NCBI GenBank assembly: GCA_907163375.1
Contig: CAJQUW010003049.1
Location: forward strand, 148,478 to 212,477
Source of the DNA: Prostheceraeus crozeri
Taxonomy: Eukaryota > Platyhelminthes > Polycladida > Euryleptidae
Reading direction: 5' to 3'
DNA length: 64,000 bases
Shown here: piece by piece, positions 8,913 through 21,995 of the stretch
How the letters are laid out: every line of letters starts with the position of its first letter
Numbering within the stretch: the stretch's first letter is position 1
Program-made: the position numbers and the translations under genes
Notes under the pieces: generated by a model
Told to the model about the DNA's origin: nothing
The model's database searches: none
The model's input: only the letters and a program-made list of their open reading frames with translations

Positions 8913-9853
8913 TTCTTTTATTTTTGTATGCATTATAGTATTATACATTGAGCTTCCAACTTTTTTGGTTAGCGCAATATATTTCGTAAAGAAATTGTTG
9001 TAAAAAAGCAATGATATTCGACTTAATGCATTTTCAAAAGTAAATGAAATCACTTTAGGCTTGGACACCGCATAGAAGTGAAATAGACTAAAATTGAATA
9101 CTTATATCAGGACGACAAAATGACATTTACTATGTTCTGTTGTAATTTTGGACAGAAATCTACGTTCTGATTGGATAAGACGCAATGTGGAAGAAAGTGA
9201 GATTCATTTTTGACGTCACGATATACAGATAGCTCCAGAATCCAGGCCATTTTTTAATGTGGCTAATAAGAGCTCCATCCACAGAATTAAATATTTTGTT
9301 TATCTGCTTCGGTTTGCTAGAAGTGTGATTAACACGAAACTGACGGCACATAGAGGAACCTGTTAAGTGGGCAAGAAGGAATTCCTAATACCTTACGGAG
9401 ATAGGAAAAAAGTCGTGCGTCGCTTGCGGATTAATGTGAGTTTTCAGCAAATTGCTTCGATTGCCAAAATTCCTTCAGATTCGAAGAATTCAGATCATTG
9501 CCCACAAGTTTTCTCCATAATGTTGGCCCTTCCGATCATTATTAAAGAAAGTAGCAGGCGTACAAAAATTAGTTCACTTGATGTTTTCACATCCTCTCAG
9601 GCATTGCTCACTGTATAGTGCATACATTGAATCGAAGCCAAGACAGGGATGTGTGTTTTGGTGTGTGCGAAGTGATATCACAGCACGCACGCATCTCTCA
9701 CTGGCTCTGGTGTCCTCTGCTGACAGCTTATTAACAACAATGTAGAGTTAACATTTAAGAACAACATATAAAAGATACAAAAGCAAAAAGACATCCGGAC
9801 AGTTAAGAAAAAGGGAAGCTTGAAGTTAAGGGAAGATATCGCTTTTAGACAGG
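8913..9853. other. No recognisable feature
   Basis: Searched by eye for the next Nudix exon (FPGGK and the REXXEE box) without success. A GT-rich patch (9,651-9,675) and short open frames only. Confidence 0.4.
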
Positions 9854-11398
9854 TCAGAGGTCAAAAATAGTGTTCAGTGCATGGCCTTTTGGTAGGCAAC
9901 CTAGGAGGCAGTTTGCGTTGCCGATTTGAACGGCGACGCTCAGGGATTGCTGGAGGTAAGTAGCCGCCCTTCTCTCGCCAGTCGATGCAATGAGCCGCCT
10001 GCCAACAGATCTTATAAAGTTTGCAGCACTTTCACCATAGGCCCCCATAGACTCTATGCAAATCGGGGTGAAAATAAAGCGGTCTCCAATTTCGTCATAT
10101 TTGTTGAATTTGCGAGTTTCAGCGATATTCCCAACGGCTCCTGATGTCTTTGAGGCGGCTGCGATGTAGGAATCAGCAAGTGTGTGGCTACAGGTAAAGT
10201 CCCACACAAGGGCCCGGCCTCTTTCCCAATTCAAAAGGGTTATGCCATCGGGCCTCTTGTTGTCACTCCGAAATATGCCCATTGGTTCAGTTGAATTCGG
10301 CACACCTGCAGAAACTAACGCTCTTGAGATCAGGTTGTTCACTGAAGCATGTCGAAAATAGCGACCAGACGACTTCTTACATACAAGCGCGTGTTGACCG
10401 AAAATGTCTAGCTGATCACCACAAATGCATCGCTGTGCAGAACAAACAGGGGTACCAAGCCGTAAAGCGCATGCAATAGTGAACTGATCGTCTTTCATTT
10501 GAAGTCCCAAAGATCGTATGGGGTATGCATTCAGCCATTGACCAGCTTCTTTGGTCGATACTGATAACAATCTAGCTTTTCCGTAATCATTTTCAATTGA
10601 AATCAACTTTCCAAGGCAAACTTCACTCATGGGTTGATCCCAACTCTTTTGACTGGATTGAACTTTTGGCAATTCCCTTGTACAAGAAAATTGCTTCCAT
10701 AAAGAGATAGCTTTGTCTACGTTCACATCAGAAAATTGAACACAAGTTTTGTTGAGTATGCTACTCACGACATCGAAAGATCCAAAAGCTGAGGCCAAAT
10801 AGGCAGGAATTGAAAGCTGTTTGGTTCCGCGAATACCGAGACCACCGTAATTGATAGGTAGGGAAGATTGCTTCCAAGCATGCTCATCAATGGATGTATT
10901 CAAAAGATCAGAGAGATTGCTTCTGATTAAACAATCGATCTTTGTGAGAATTTCACTTTCATAGCATTAACTTGTTCTCAAACAGTAAAGTAATTTTGGT
11001 ATGGCGATGGCGTTTTTAAGTAAAAAGAATGCCACGTGCTTTTCTAGCTTACCAAGTCTTTCACTCAAAAGATTCAGCATGTGATATTTCTTCTCTAATA
11101 TTTTGTCAATTGATTCTTTACAGAGAGATCCGCCAAGCAATTCCGCGTCTTCAAATTCGATGCATTTCAAATTTGGGATTGCATCGGAAAATTCTTTCAT
11201 AACCGACGTCCGTTTGATCGAGTCAGTTTCAAGAATTAGCAGTTCGCACTTGGAGTCGTTTACTTGCAGACCAAGCTGCTCCATTTTATTGGCGATGACT
11301 TTGAAGTCGTTTAAAACAGTTGTTGGATTGCCAGCTAAAGTACCGTCATCAAGGTACCACACATTTATCTCAGACTGAAGATCAATAGTAGTAAGCAA
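9854..11398 (-). pseudogene. Retroelement RT plus restriction-like endonuclease, 5'-truncated
   Basis: Two minus frames, 10,967-11,398 and 9,854-10,903, are in the same phase and separated by a TAA stop near 10,967; translation continues across it without a shift. The upstream part has the RT catalytic motif NVWYLDDGTLAG and LGLQVNDSKCE. The downstream 349-codon part has LPINYGGLGIR (residues 16-26), a zinc-knuckle-like C159-x-C161-x9-H171-x3-C175, and R217-P-D219-G...V-W-D235-F-T, the layout of the PD-(D/E)XK restriction-like endonuclease after a CCHC knuckle in R2/NeSL-type elements. The tail (ESMGAYGESAANFIRSVGRR) is a widespread conserved block in this animal RT family. Polymerase upstream of the YLDD block is missing because the element is cut at 11,398. 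Confidence 0.82.
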
Positions 11399-11738
11399 GT
11401 GACAAACACTCGACCGGCGCCCCCCCCTCTGGAACGGCAGAGTGTCGTGGTCGGCCGCCGTGGTGCTTCGGGTCTGAGCCCCCCCCCTCTGGAACGACAG
11501 AGGTTGTGATCTGTCGTGGTGTGTCGGCCAGGTGGGTTCACGTTCACAACATGTTCGCTGACTCCCCCCCCCTCGAAAACGACAGAGTGTGAGACTCGGA
11601 TGTGTTGGTCTCGTATGGGTTGACGTGACCGACCGCCTAGGTTGACGTGGCCGACCGCCTAGGTTGACGTGGGCGACCGTCTAGGTTGACGTGGGCGACC
11701 GTCTAGGTTGTCGTGGATGGTGAAATGGCTGCCAGATC
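11399..11738. repeat. GC-rich junction with poly-C/CTCTGG tracts
   Basis: Composition changes abruptly after the retroelement. Poly-C runs followed by TCTGGAACG or TCGAAAACG and GACAGAG occur near 11,424, 11,480 and 11,562. The same poly-C-TCTGG and GACAGAG blocks recur in each unit of the following satellite, so this looks like a diverged edge of that array. Confidence 0.6.
11618..11710 (+). repeat. 22-bp tandem repeat, four copies
   Basis: Units start at 11,618, 11,640, 11,662 and 11,684 with a partial fifth at 11,706. The core is GGTTGACGTG.(C)CGACCG.CTA, with A/G/G and C/T changes between units. Confidence 0.9.
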
Positions 11739-14700
11739 GGCGAAAAACGACAGAGTTAGAATTTGGGACGTTTTGGGCTCTAGCTTCAAAACGAAGCATC
11801 GGATTGGAAAACGGATTTCAGATTTGGAATCAGCGTGAAATTCTTTATCTGTATGGTGAGTTTCAAGTCAATCGGAGAGAAAAAATTTTCAACATTTTTC
11901 GAAAAAACGACAGAGTTAGAATTTTTGCGATGGCTGCCTACTGTAGAGCCAAAACGAAGCATCGGATGAGAAAACGGAGGCCAGATTCGGATTCAGCGTG
12001 AAATTCTGCATCGGTATGGTGAGTTTCAAGTCAATCGGAGAGAAAAATTTTCGCTGACGTCCCCCCCCCCTCTGGACAGCTTGCTTCGATTTTGGCTTCC
12101 AGTGGACGGATTTTGTCGTGCGATAGCTCGTTTGAAAGCTAAGAGTGAGACAAATTCACTGAAAGAATCGGCTTGTTCCTATCTGTCTTCGTTTAGATGT
12201 GAGACGCCATTTAAGATTTTGGGACATTGGCGAAAAACGACAGAGTTAGAATTTGGGACGTTTTGGGCTCTAGCTTCAAAACGAAGCAATGGATTGGAAA
12301 ACGGATTTCAGATTTGGAATCAGCGTGAAATTCTTTATCTGTATGGTGAGTTTCAAGTCAATCGGAGAGAAAAAATTTTCAACATTTTTCGAAAAAACGA
12401 CAGAGTTAGAATTTTTGCGATGGCTGCCTACTGTAGAGCCAAAACGAAGCATCGGATGAGAAAACGGAGGCCAGATTCGGATTCAGCGTGAAATTCTGCA
12501 TCGGTATGGTGAGTTTCAAGTCAATCGGAGAGAAAAATTTTCGCTGACGTCCCCCCCCCCTCTGGACAGCTTGCTTCGATTTTGGCTTCCAGTGGACGGA
12601 TTTTGTCGTGCGATAGCTCGTTTGAAAGCTGAGTGAGACAAATTCACTGAAAGAATCGGCTTGTTCCTATCTGTCTTCGTTTAGATGTGAGACGCCATTT
12701 AAGATTTTGGGACATTGGCGAAAAACGACAGAGTTAGAATTTGGGACGTTTTGGGCTCTAGCTTCAAAACGAAGCATCGGATTGGAAAACGGACTTCAGA
12801 TTTGGAATCAGCGTGAAATTCTTTATCTGTATGGTGAGTTTCAAGTCAATCGGAGAGAAAAAATTTTCAACATTTTTCGAAAAAACGACAGAGTTAGAAT
12901 TTTTGCGATGGCTGCCTACTGTAGAGCCAAAACGAAGCATCGGATGAGAAAACGGAGGCCAGATTCGGATTCAGCGTGAAATTCTGCATCGGTATGGTGA
13001 GTTTCAAGTCAATCGGAGAGAAAAATTTTCGCTGACGTCCCCCCCCCTCTGGACAGCTTGCTTCGATTTTGGCTTCCAGTGGACGGATTTTGTCGTGCGA
13101 TAGCTCGTTTGAAAGCTAAGAGTGAGACAAATTCACTGAAAGAATCGGCTTGTTCCTATCTGTCTTCGTTTAGATGTGAGACGCCATTTAAGATTTTGGG
13201 ACATTGGCGAAAAACGACAGAGTTAGAATTTGGGACGTTTTGGGCTCTAGCTTCAAAACGAAGCATCGGATTGGAAAACGGATTTCAGATTTGGAATCAG
13301 CGTGAAATTCTTTATCTGTATGGTGAGTTTCAAGTCAATCGGAGAGAAAAAATTTTCAACATTTTTCGAAAAAACGACAGAGTTAGAATTTTTGCGATGG
13401 CTGCCTACTGTAGAGCCAAAACGAAGCATCGGATGAGAAAACGGAGGCCAGATTCGGATTCAGCGTGAAATTCTGCATCGGTATGGTGAGTTTCAAGTCA
13501 ATCGGAGAGAAAAATTTTCGCTGACGTCCCCCCCCCCTCTGGACAGCTTGCTTCGATTTTGGCTTCCAGTGGACGGATTTTGTCGTGCGATAGCTCGTTT
13601 GAAAGCTAAGAGTGAGACAAATTCACTGAAAGAATCGGCTTGTTCCTATCTGTCTTCGTTTAGATGTGAGACGCCATTTAAGATTTTGGGACATTGGCGA
13701 AAAACGACAGAGTTAGAATTTGGGACGTTTTGGGCTCTAGCTTCAAAACGAAGCATCGGATTGGAAAACGGACTTCAGATTTGGAATCAGCGTGAAATTC
13801 TTTATCTGTATGGTGAGTTTCAAGTCAATCGGAGAGAAAAAATTTTCAACATTTTTCGAAAAAACGACAGAGTTAGAATTTTTGCGATGGCTGCCTACTG
13901 TAGAGCCAAAACGAAGCATCGGATGAGAAAACGGAGGCCAGATTCGGATTCAGCGTGAAATTCTGCATCGGTATGGTGAGTTTCAAGTCAATCGGAGAGA
14001 AAAATTTTCGCTGACGTCCCCCCCCCCTCTGGACAGCTTGCTTCGATTTTGGCTTCCAGTGGACGGATTTTGTCGTGCGATAGCTCGTTTGAAAGCTAAG
14101 AGTGAGACAAATTCACTGAAAGAATCGGCTTGTTCCTATCTGTCTTCGTTTAGATGTGAGACGCCATTTAAGATTTTGGGACATTGGCGAAAAACGACAG
14201 AGTTAGAATTTGGGACGTTTTGGGCTCTAGCTTCAAAACGAAGCATCGGATTGGAAAACGGATTTCAGATTTGGAATCAGCGTGAAATTCTTTATCTGTA
14301 TGGTGAGTTTCAAGTCAATCGGAGAGAAAAAATTTTCAACATTTTTCGAAAAAACGACAGAGTTAGAATTTTTGCGATGGCTGCCTACTGTAGAGCCAAA
14401 ACGAAGCATCGGATGAGAAAACGGAGGCCAGATTCGGATTCAGCGTGAAATTCTGCATCGGTATGGTGAGTTTCAAGTCAATCGGAGAGAAAAATTTTCG
14501 CTGACGTCCCCCCCCCCTCTGGACAGCTTGCTTCGATTTTGGCTTCCAGTGGACGGATTTTGTCGTGCGATAGCTCGTTTGAAAGCTAAGAGTGAGACAA
14601 ATTCACTGAAAGAATCGGCTTGTTCCTATCTGTCTTCGTTTAGATGTGAGACGCCATTTAAGATTTTGGGACATTGGCGAAAAACGACAGAGTTAGAATT

Positions 14701-17700
14701 TGGGACGTTTTGGGCTCTAGCTTCAAAACGAAGCATCGGATTGGAAAACGGATTTCAGATTTGGAATCAGCGTGAAATTCTTTATCTGTATGGTGAGTTT
14801 CAAGTCAATCGGAGAGAAAAAATTTTCAACATTTTTCGAAAAAACGACAGAGTTAGAATTTTTGCGATGGCTGCCTACTGTAGAGCCAAAACGAAGCATC
14901 GGATGAGAAAACGGAGGCCAGATTCGGATTCAGCGTGAAATTCTGCATCGGTATGGTGAGTTTCAAGTCAATCGGAGAGAAAAATTTTCGCTGACGTCCC
15001 CCCCCTCTGGACAGCTTGCTTCGATTTTGGCTTCCAGTGGACGGATTTTGTCGTGCGATAGCTCGTTTGAAAGCTAAGAGTGAGACAAATTCACTGAAAG
15101 AATCGGCTTGTTCCTATCTGTCTTCGTTTAGATGTGAGACGCCATTTAAGATTTTGGGACATTGGCGAAAAACGACAGAGTTAGAATTTGGGACGTTTTG
15201 GGCTCTAGCTTCAAAACGAAGCATCGGATTGGAAAACGGATTTCAGATTTGGAATCAGCGTGAAATTCTTTATCTGTATGGTGAGTTTCAAGTCAATCGG
15301 AGAGAAAAAATTTTCAACATTTTTCGAAAAAACGACAGAGTTAGAATTTTTGCGATGGCTGCCTACTGTAGAGCCAAAACGAAGCATCGGATGAGAAAAC
15401 GGAGGCCAGATTCGGATTCAGCGTGAAATTCTGCATCGGTATGGTGAGTTTCAAGTCAATCGGAGAGAAAAATTTTCGCTGACGTCCCCCCCCCTCTGGA
15501 CAGCTTGCTTCGATTTTGGCTTCCAGTGGACGGATTTTGTCGTGCGATAGCTCGTTTGAAAGCTAAGAGTGAGACAAATTCACTGAAAGAATCGGCTTGT
15601 TCCTATCTGTCTTCGTTTAGATGTGAGACGCCATTTAAGATTTTGGGACATTGGCGAAAAACGACAGAGTTAGAATTTGGGACGTTTTGGGCTCTAGCTT
15701 CAAAACGAAGCATCGGATTGGAAAACGGATTTCAGATTTGGAATCAGCGTGAAATTCTTTATCTGTATGGTGAGTTTCAAGTCAATCGGAGAGAAAAAAT
15801 TTTCAACATTTTTCGAAAAAACGACAGAGTTAGAATTTTTGCGATGGCTGCCTACTGTAGAGCCAAAACGAAGCATCGGATGAGAAAACGGAGGCCAGAT
15901 TCGGATTCAGCGTGAAATTCTGCATCGGTATGGTGAGTTTCAAGTCAATCGGAGAGAAAAATTTTCGCTGACGTCCCCGCCCCCTCTGGACAGCTTGCTT
16001 CGATTTTGGCTTCCAGTGGACGGATTTTGTCGTGCGATAGCTCGTTTGAAAGCTAAGAGTGAGACAAATTCACTGAAAGAATCGGCTTGTTCCTATCTGT
16101 CTTCGTTTAGATGTGAGACGCCATTTAAGATTTTGGGACATTGGCGAAAAACGACAGAGTTAGAATTTGGGACGTTTTGGGCTCTAGCTTCAAAACGAAG
16201 CATCGGATTGGAAAACGGACTTCAGATTTGGAATCAGCGTGAAATTCTTTATCTGTATGGTGAGTTTCAAGTCAATCGGAGAGAAAAAATTTTCAACATT
16301 TTTCGAAAAAACGACAGAGTTAGAATTTTTGCGATGGCTGCCTACTGTAGAGCCAAAACGAAGCATCGGATGAGAAAACGGAGGCCAGATTCGGATTCAG
16401 CGTGAAATTCTGCATCGGTATGGTGAGTTTCAAGTCAATCGGAGAGAAAAATTTTCGCTGACGTCCCCCCCCCCTCTGGACAGCTTGCTTCGATTTTGGC
16501 TTCCAGTGGACGGATTTTGTCGTGCGATAGCTCGTTTGAAAGCTAAGAGTGAGACAAATTCACTGAAAGAATCGGCTTGTTCCTATCTGTCTTCGTTTAG
16601 ATGTGAGACGCCATTTAAGATTTTGGGACATTGGCGAAAAACGACAGAGTTAGAATTTGGGACGTTTTGGGCTCTAGCTTCAAAACGAAGCATCGGATTG
16701 GAAAACGGATTTCAGATTTGGAATCAGCGTGAAATTCTTTATCTGTATGGTGAGTTTCAAGTCAATCGGAGAGAAAAAATTTTCAACATTTTTCGAAAAA
16801 ACGACAGAGTTAGAATTTTTGCGATGGCTGCCTACTGTAGAGCCAAAACGAAGCATCGGATGAGAAAACGGAGGCCAGATTCGGATTCAGCGTGAAATTC
16901 TGCATCGGTATGGTGAGTTTCAAGTCAATCGGAGAGAAAAATTTTCGCTGACGTCCCCCCCCCCTCTGGACAGCTTGCTTCGATTTTGGCTTCCAGTGGA
17001 CGGATTTTGTCGTGCGATAGCTCGTTTGAAAGCTGAGTGAGACAAATTCACTGAAAGAATCGGCTTGTTCCTATCTGTCTTCGTTTAGATGTGAGACGCC
17101 ATTTAAGATTTTGGGACATTGGCGAAAAACGACAGAGTTAGAATTTGGGACGTTTTGGGCTCTAGCTTCAAAACGAAGCATCGGATTGGAAAACGGACTT
17201 CAGATTTGGAATCAGCGTGAAATTCTTTATCTGTATGGTGAGTTTCAAGTCAATCGGAGAGAAAAAATTTTCAACATTTTTCGAAAAAACGACAGAGTTA
17301 GAATTTTTGCGATGGCTGCCTACTGTAGAGCCAAAACGAAGCATCGGATGAGAAAACGGAGGCCAGATTCGGATTCAGCGTGAAATTCTGCATCGGTATG
17401 GTGAGTTTCAAGTCAATCGGAGAGAAAAATTTTCGCTGACGTCCCCCCCCCTCTGGACAGCTTGCTTCGATTTTGGCTTCCAGTGGACGGATTTTGTCGT
17501 GCGATAGCTCGTTTGAAAGCTAAGAGTGAGACAAATTCACTGAAAGAATCGGCTTGTTCCTATCTGTCTTCGTTTAGATGTGAGACGCCATTTAAGATTT
17601 TGGGACATTGGCGAAAAACGACAGAGTTAGAATTTGGGACGTTTTGGGCTCTAGCTTCAAAACGAAGCATCGGATTGGAAAACGGATTTCAGATTTGGAA

Positions 17701-20700
17701 TCAGCGTGAAATTCTTTATCTGTATGGTGAGTTTCAAGTCAATCGGAGAGAAAAAATTTTCAACATTTTTCGAAAAAACGACAGAGTTAGAATTTTTGCG
17801 ATGGCTGCCTACTGTAGAGCCAAAACGAAGCATCGGATGAGAAAACGGAGGCCAGATTCGGATTCAGCGTGAAATTCTGCATCGGTATGGTGAGTTTCAA
17901 GTCAATCGGAGAGAAAAATTTTCGCTGACGTCCCCGCCCCCTCTGGACAGCTTGCTTCGATTTTGGCTTCCAGTGGACGGATTTTGTCGTGCGATAGCTC
18001 GTTTGAAAGCTAAGAGTGAGACAAATTCACTGAAAGAATCGGCTTGTTCCTATCTGTCTTCGTTTAGATGTGAGACGCCATTTAAGATTTTGGGACATTG
18101 GCGAAAAACGACAGAGTTAGAATTTGGGACGTTTTGGGCTCTAGCTTCAAAACGAAGCATCGGATTGGAAAACGGACTTCAGATTTGGAATCAGCGTGAA
18201 ATTCTTTATCTGTATGGTGAGTTTCAAGTCAATCGGAGAGAAAAAATTTTCAACATTTTTCGAAAAAACGACAGAGTTAGAATTTTTGCGATGGCTGCCT
18301 ACTGTAGAGCCAAAACGAAGCATCGGATGAGAAAACGGAGGCCAGATTCGGATTCAGCGTGAAATTCTGCATCGGTATGGTGAGTTTCAAGTCAATCGGA
18401 GAGAAAAATTTTCGCTGACGTCCCCCCCCCTCTGGACAGCTTGCTTCGATTTTGGCTTCCAGTGGACGGATTTTGTCGTGCGATAGCTCGTTTGAAAGCT
18501 AAGAGTGAGACAAATTCACTGAAAGAATCGGCTTGTTCCTATCTGTCTTCGTTTAGATGTGAGACGCCATTTAAGATTTTGGGACATTGGCGAAAAACGA
18601 CAGAGTTAGAATTTGGGACGTTTTGGGCTCTAGCTTCAAAACGAAGCATCGGATTGGAAAACGGATTTCAGATTTGGAATCAGCGTGAAATTCTTTATCT
18701 GTATGGTGAGTTTCAAGTCAATCGGAGAGAAAAAATTTTCAACATTTTTCGAAAAAACGACAGAGTTAGAATTTTTGCGATGGCTGCCTACTGTAGAGCC
18801 AAAACGAAGCATCGGATGAGAAAACGGAGGCCAGATTCGGATTCAGCGTGAAATTCTGCATCGGTATGGTGAGTTTCAAGTCAATCGGAGAGAAAAATTT
18901 TCGCTGACGTCCCCCCCCCTCTGGACAGCTTGCTTCGATTTGGCTTCCAGTGGACGGATTTTGTCGTGCGATAGCTCGTTTGAAAGCTAAGAGTGAGACA
19001 AATTCACTGAAAGAATCGGCTTGTTCCTATCTGTCTTCGTTTAGATGTGAGACGCCATTTAAGATTTTGGGACATTGGCGAAAAACGACAGAGTTAGAAT
19101 TTGGGACGTTTTGGGCTCTAGCTTCAAAACGAAGCATCGGATTGGAAAACGGATTTCAGATTTGGAATCAGCGTGAAATTCTTTATCTGTATGGTGAGTT
19201 TCAAGTCAATCGGAGAGAAAAAATTTTCAACATTTTTCGAAAAAACGACAGAGTTAGAATTTTTGCGATGGCTGCCTACTGTAGAGCCAAAACGAAGCAT
19301 CGGATGAGAAAACGGAGGCCAGATTCGGATTCAGCGTGAAATTCTGCATCGGTATGGTGAGTTTCAAGTCAATCGGAGAGAAAAATTTTCGCTGACGTCC
19401 CCCCCCTCTGGACAGCTTGCTTCGATTTTGGCTTCCAGTGGACGGATTTTGTCGTGCGATAGCTCGTTTGAAAGCTAAGAGTGAGACAAATTCACTGAAA
19501 GAATCGGCTTGTTCCTATCTGTCTTCGTTTAGATGTGAGACGCCATTTAAGATTTTGGGACATTGGCGAAAAACGACAGAGTTAGAATTTGGGACGTTTT
19601 GGGCTCTAGCTTCAAAACGAAGCATCGGATTGGAAAACGGATTTCAGATTTGGAATCAGCGTGAAATTCTTTATCTGTATGGTGAGTTTCAAGTCAATCG
19701 GAGAGAAAAAATTTTCAACATTTTTCGAAAAAACGACAGAGTTAGAATTTTTGCGATGGCTGCCTACTGTAGAGCCAAAACGAAGCATCGGATGAGAAAA
19801 CGGAGGCCAGATTCGGATTCAGCGTGAAATTCTGCATCGGTATGGTGAGTTTCAAGTCAATCGGAGAGAAAAATTTTCGCTGACGTCCCCCCCCTCTGGA
19901 CAGCTTGCTTCGATTTTGGCTTCCAGTGGACGGATTTTGTCGTGCGATAGCTCGTTTGAAAGCTAAGAGTGAGACAAATTCACTGAAAGAATCGGCTTGT
20001 TCCTATCTGTCTTCGTTTAGATGTGAGACGCCATTTAAGATTTTGGGACATTGGCGAAAAACGACAGAGTTAGAATTTGGGACGTTTTGGGCTCTAGCTT
20101 CAAAACGAAGCATCGGATTGGAAAACGGATTTCAGATTTGGAATCAGCGTGAAATTCTTTATCTGTATGGTGAGTTTCAAGTCAATCGGAGAGAAAAAAT
20201 TTTCAACATTTTTCGAAAAAACGACAGAGTTAGAATTTTTGCGATGGCTGCCTACTGTAGAGCCAAAACGAAGCATCGGATGAGAAAACGGAGGCCAGAT
20301 TCGGATTCAGCGTGAAATTCTGCATCGGTATGGTGAGTTTCAAGTCAATCGGAGAGAAAAATTTTCGCTGACGTCCCCCCCCTCTGGACAGCTTGCTTCG
20401 ATTTTGGCTTCCAGTGGACGGATTTTGTCGTGCGATAGCTCGTTTGAAAGCTAAGAGTGAGACAAATTCACTGAAAGAATCGGCTTGTTCCTATCTGTCT
20501 TCGTTTAGATGTGAGACGCCATTTAAGATTTTGGGACATTGGCGAAAAACGACAGAGTTAGAATTTGGGACGTTTTGGGCTCTAGCTTCAAAACGAAGCA
20601 TCGGATTGGAAAACGGATTTCAGATTTGGAATCAGCGTGAAATTCTTTATCTGTATGGTGAGTTTCAAGTCAATCGGAGAGAAAAAATTTTCAACATTTT

Positions 20701-21532
20701 TCGAAAAAACGACAGAGTTAGAATTTTTGCGATGGCTGCCTACTGTAGAGCCAAAACGAAGCATCGGATGAGAAAACGGAGGCCAGATTCGGATTCAGCG
20801 TGAAATTCTGCATCGGTATGGTGAGTTTCAAGTCAATCGGAGAGAAAAATTTTCGCTGACGTCCCCGCCCCCTCTGGACAGCTTGCTTCGATTTTGGCTT
20901 CCAGTGGACGGATTTTGTCGTGCGATAGCTCGTTTGAAAGCTAAGAGTGAGACAAATTCACTGAAAGAATCGGCTTGTTCCTATCTGTCTTCGTTTAGAT
21001 GTGAGACGCCATTTAAGATTTTGGGACATTGGCGAAAAACGACAGAGTTAGAATTTGGGACGTTTTGGGCTCTAGCTTCAAAACGAAGCATCGGATTGGA
21101 AAACGGACTTCAGATTTGGAATCAGCGTGAAATTCTTTATCTGTATGGTGAGTTTCAAGTCAATCGGAGAGAAAAAATTTTCAACATTTTTCGAAAAAAC
21201 GACAGAGTTAGAATTTTTGCGATGGCTGCCTACTGTAGAGCCAAAACGAAGCATCGGATGAGAAAACGGAGGCCAGATTCGGATTCAGCGTGAAATTCTG
21301 CATCGGTATGGTGAGTTTCAAGTCAATCGGAGAGAAAAATTTTCGCTGACGTCCCCCCCCCTCTGGACAGCTTGCTTCGATTTTGGCTTCCAGTGGACGG
21401 ATTTTGTCGTGCGATAGCTCGTTTGAAAGCTAAGAGTGAGACAAATTCACTGAAAGAATCGGCTTGTTCCTATCTGTCTTCGTTTAGATGTGAGACGCCA
21501 TTTAAGATTTTGGGACATTGGCGAAAAACGAC
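11739..21532 (+). repeat. 488-490-bp tandem satellite, about 20 copies
   Basis: A partial first unit (11,739-12,071) is followed by units repeating every 487-490 bp. Equivalent points lie at 12,081, 13,058, 13,548, 14,038, 14,528, 15,016, 15,505, 15,995, 16,485, 17,462 and so on to 21,372. Units are almost identical; most length change is in a poly-C run of about 7-10 (sometimes CCCCGCCCC). Each unit holds two diverged ~150-bp sub-repeats, both starting CGAAAAA(A)CGACAGAGTTAG and ending TTTCAAGTCAATCGGAGAG, so it arose by internal duplication. A 136-codon open frame recurs in every unit but has no known motif. The period is not a multiple of three, and simple homogenisation explains its persistence. 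Confidence 0.95.
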
Positions 21533-21913
21533 AGTTAGAATTTGGGACGTTTTGGGCTCTAGCTTCAAAACGAAGCATCGGATTGGAAAACGGATTTCAG
21601 ATTTGGAATCAGCGTGAAATTCTTTATCTGTATGGTGAGTTTCAAGTCAATCGGAGAGTTTCAAGTCAATCGGCGAGAAAAATGTTCAACATTTTTCGGA
21701 AAAAAGACAGAGTTAGAATTTTTGCGATGGCTGCCTACTGTAGAGCCAAAACGAAGCATCGGATGGGAAAACGGAGTCCAGATTCGGATTCAGCGTCAAA
21801 TTCTACATGGAAATGGTGTATTTCCAGCTCAATCGGAGCACTAGAACCGGAGATAGACGGGATTTTTAGTGTTTGGATGATGGGTATTACGTCATCAGCT
21901 GATCGCCACACAC

Positions 21914-21950
21914 TATATAAGCTGGGAACCGACGGAGACTTTTCATTTAG
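21914..21950 (+). promoter_or_regulatory. Core promoter P1: TATA box and TCATTT initiator (left arm)
   Basis: TATATAA at 21,914-21,920 and TCATTT at 21,943-21,948, placing the initiator A (21,945) 31 bp downstream of the TATA start. This is canonical RNA polymerase II spacing, and TCATTT fits the arthropod initiator TCAKTY. The first downstream ATG (21,993) opens a 12-codon frame whose stop is part of TTCTGTAAGA, a possible splice donor. Confidence 0.6.
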
Positions 21951-21995
21951 AGGAGAACGATTGTCAGAGGTAGGTCGTCTCTCTGAGCTCCGATG

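Noticed and set aside
12081..21293. Repeated 136-codon open frame in every 490-bp unit as a tandem gene family
   Set aside because: The period is not a multiple of three, there is no conserved promoter or family motif, translation differences follow satellite variants, and the frame spans the two sub-repeats plus spacer. It persists because units are homogenised.
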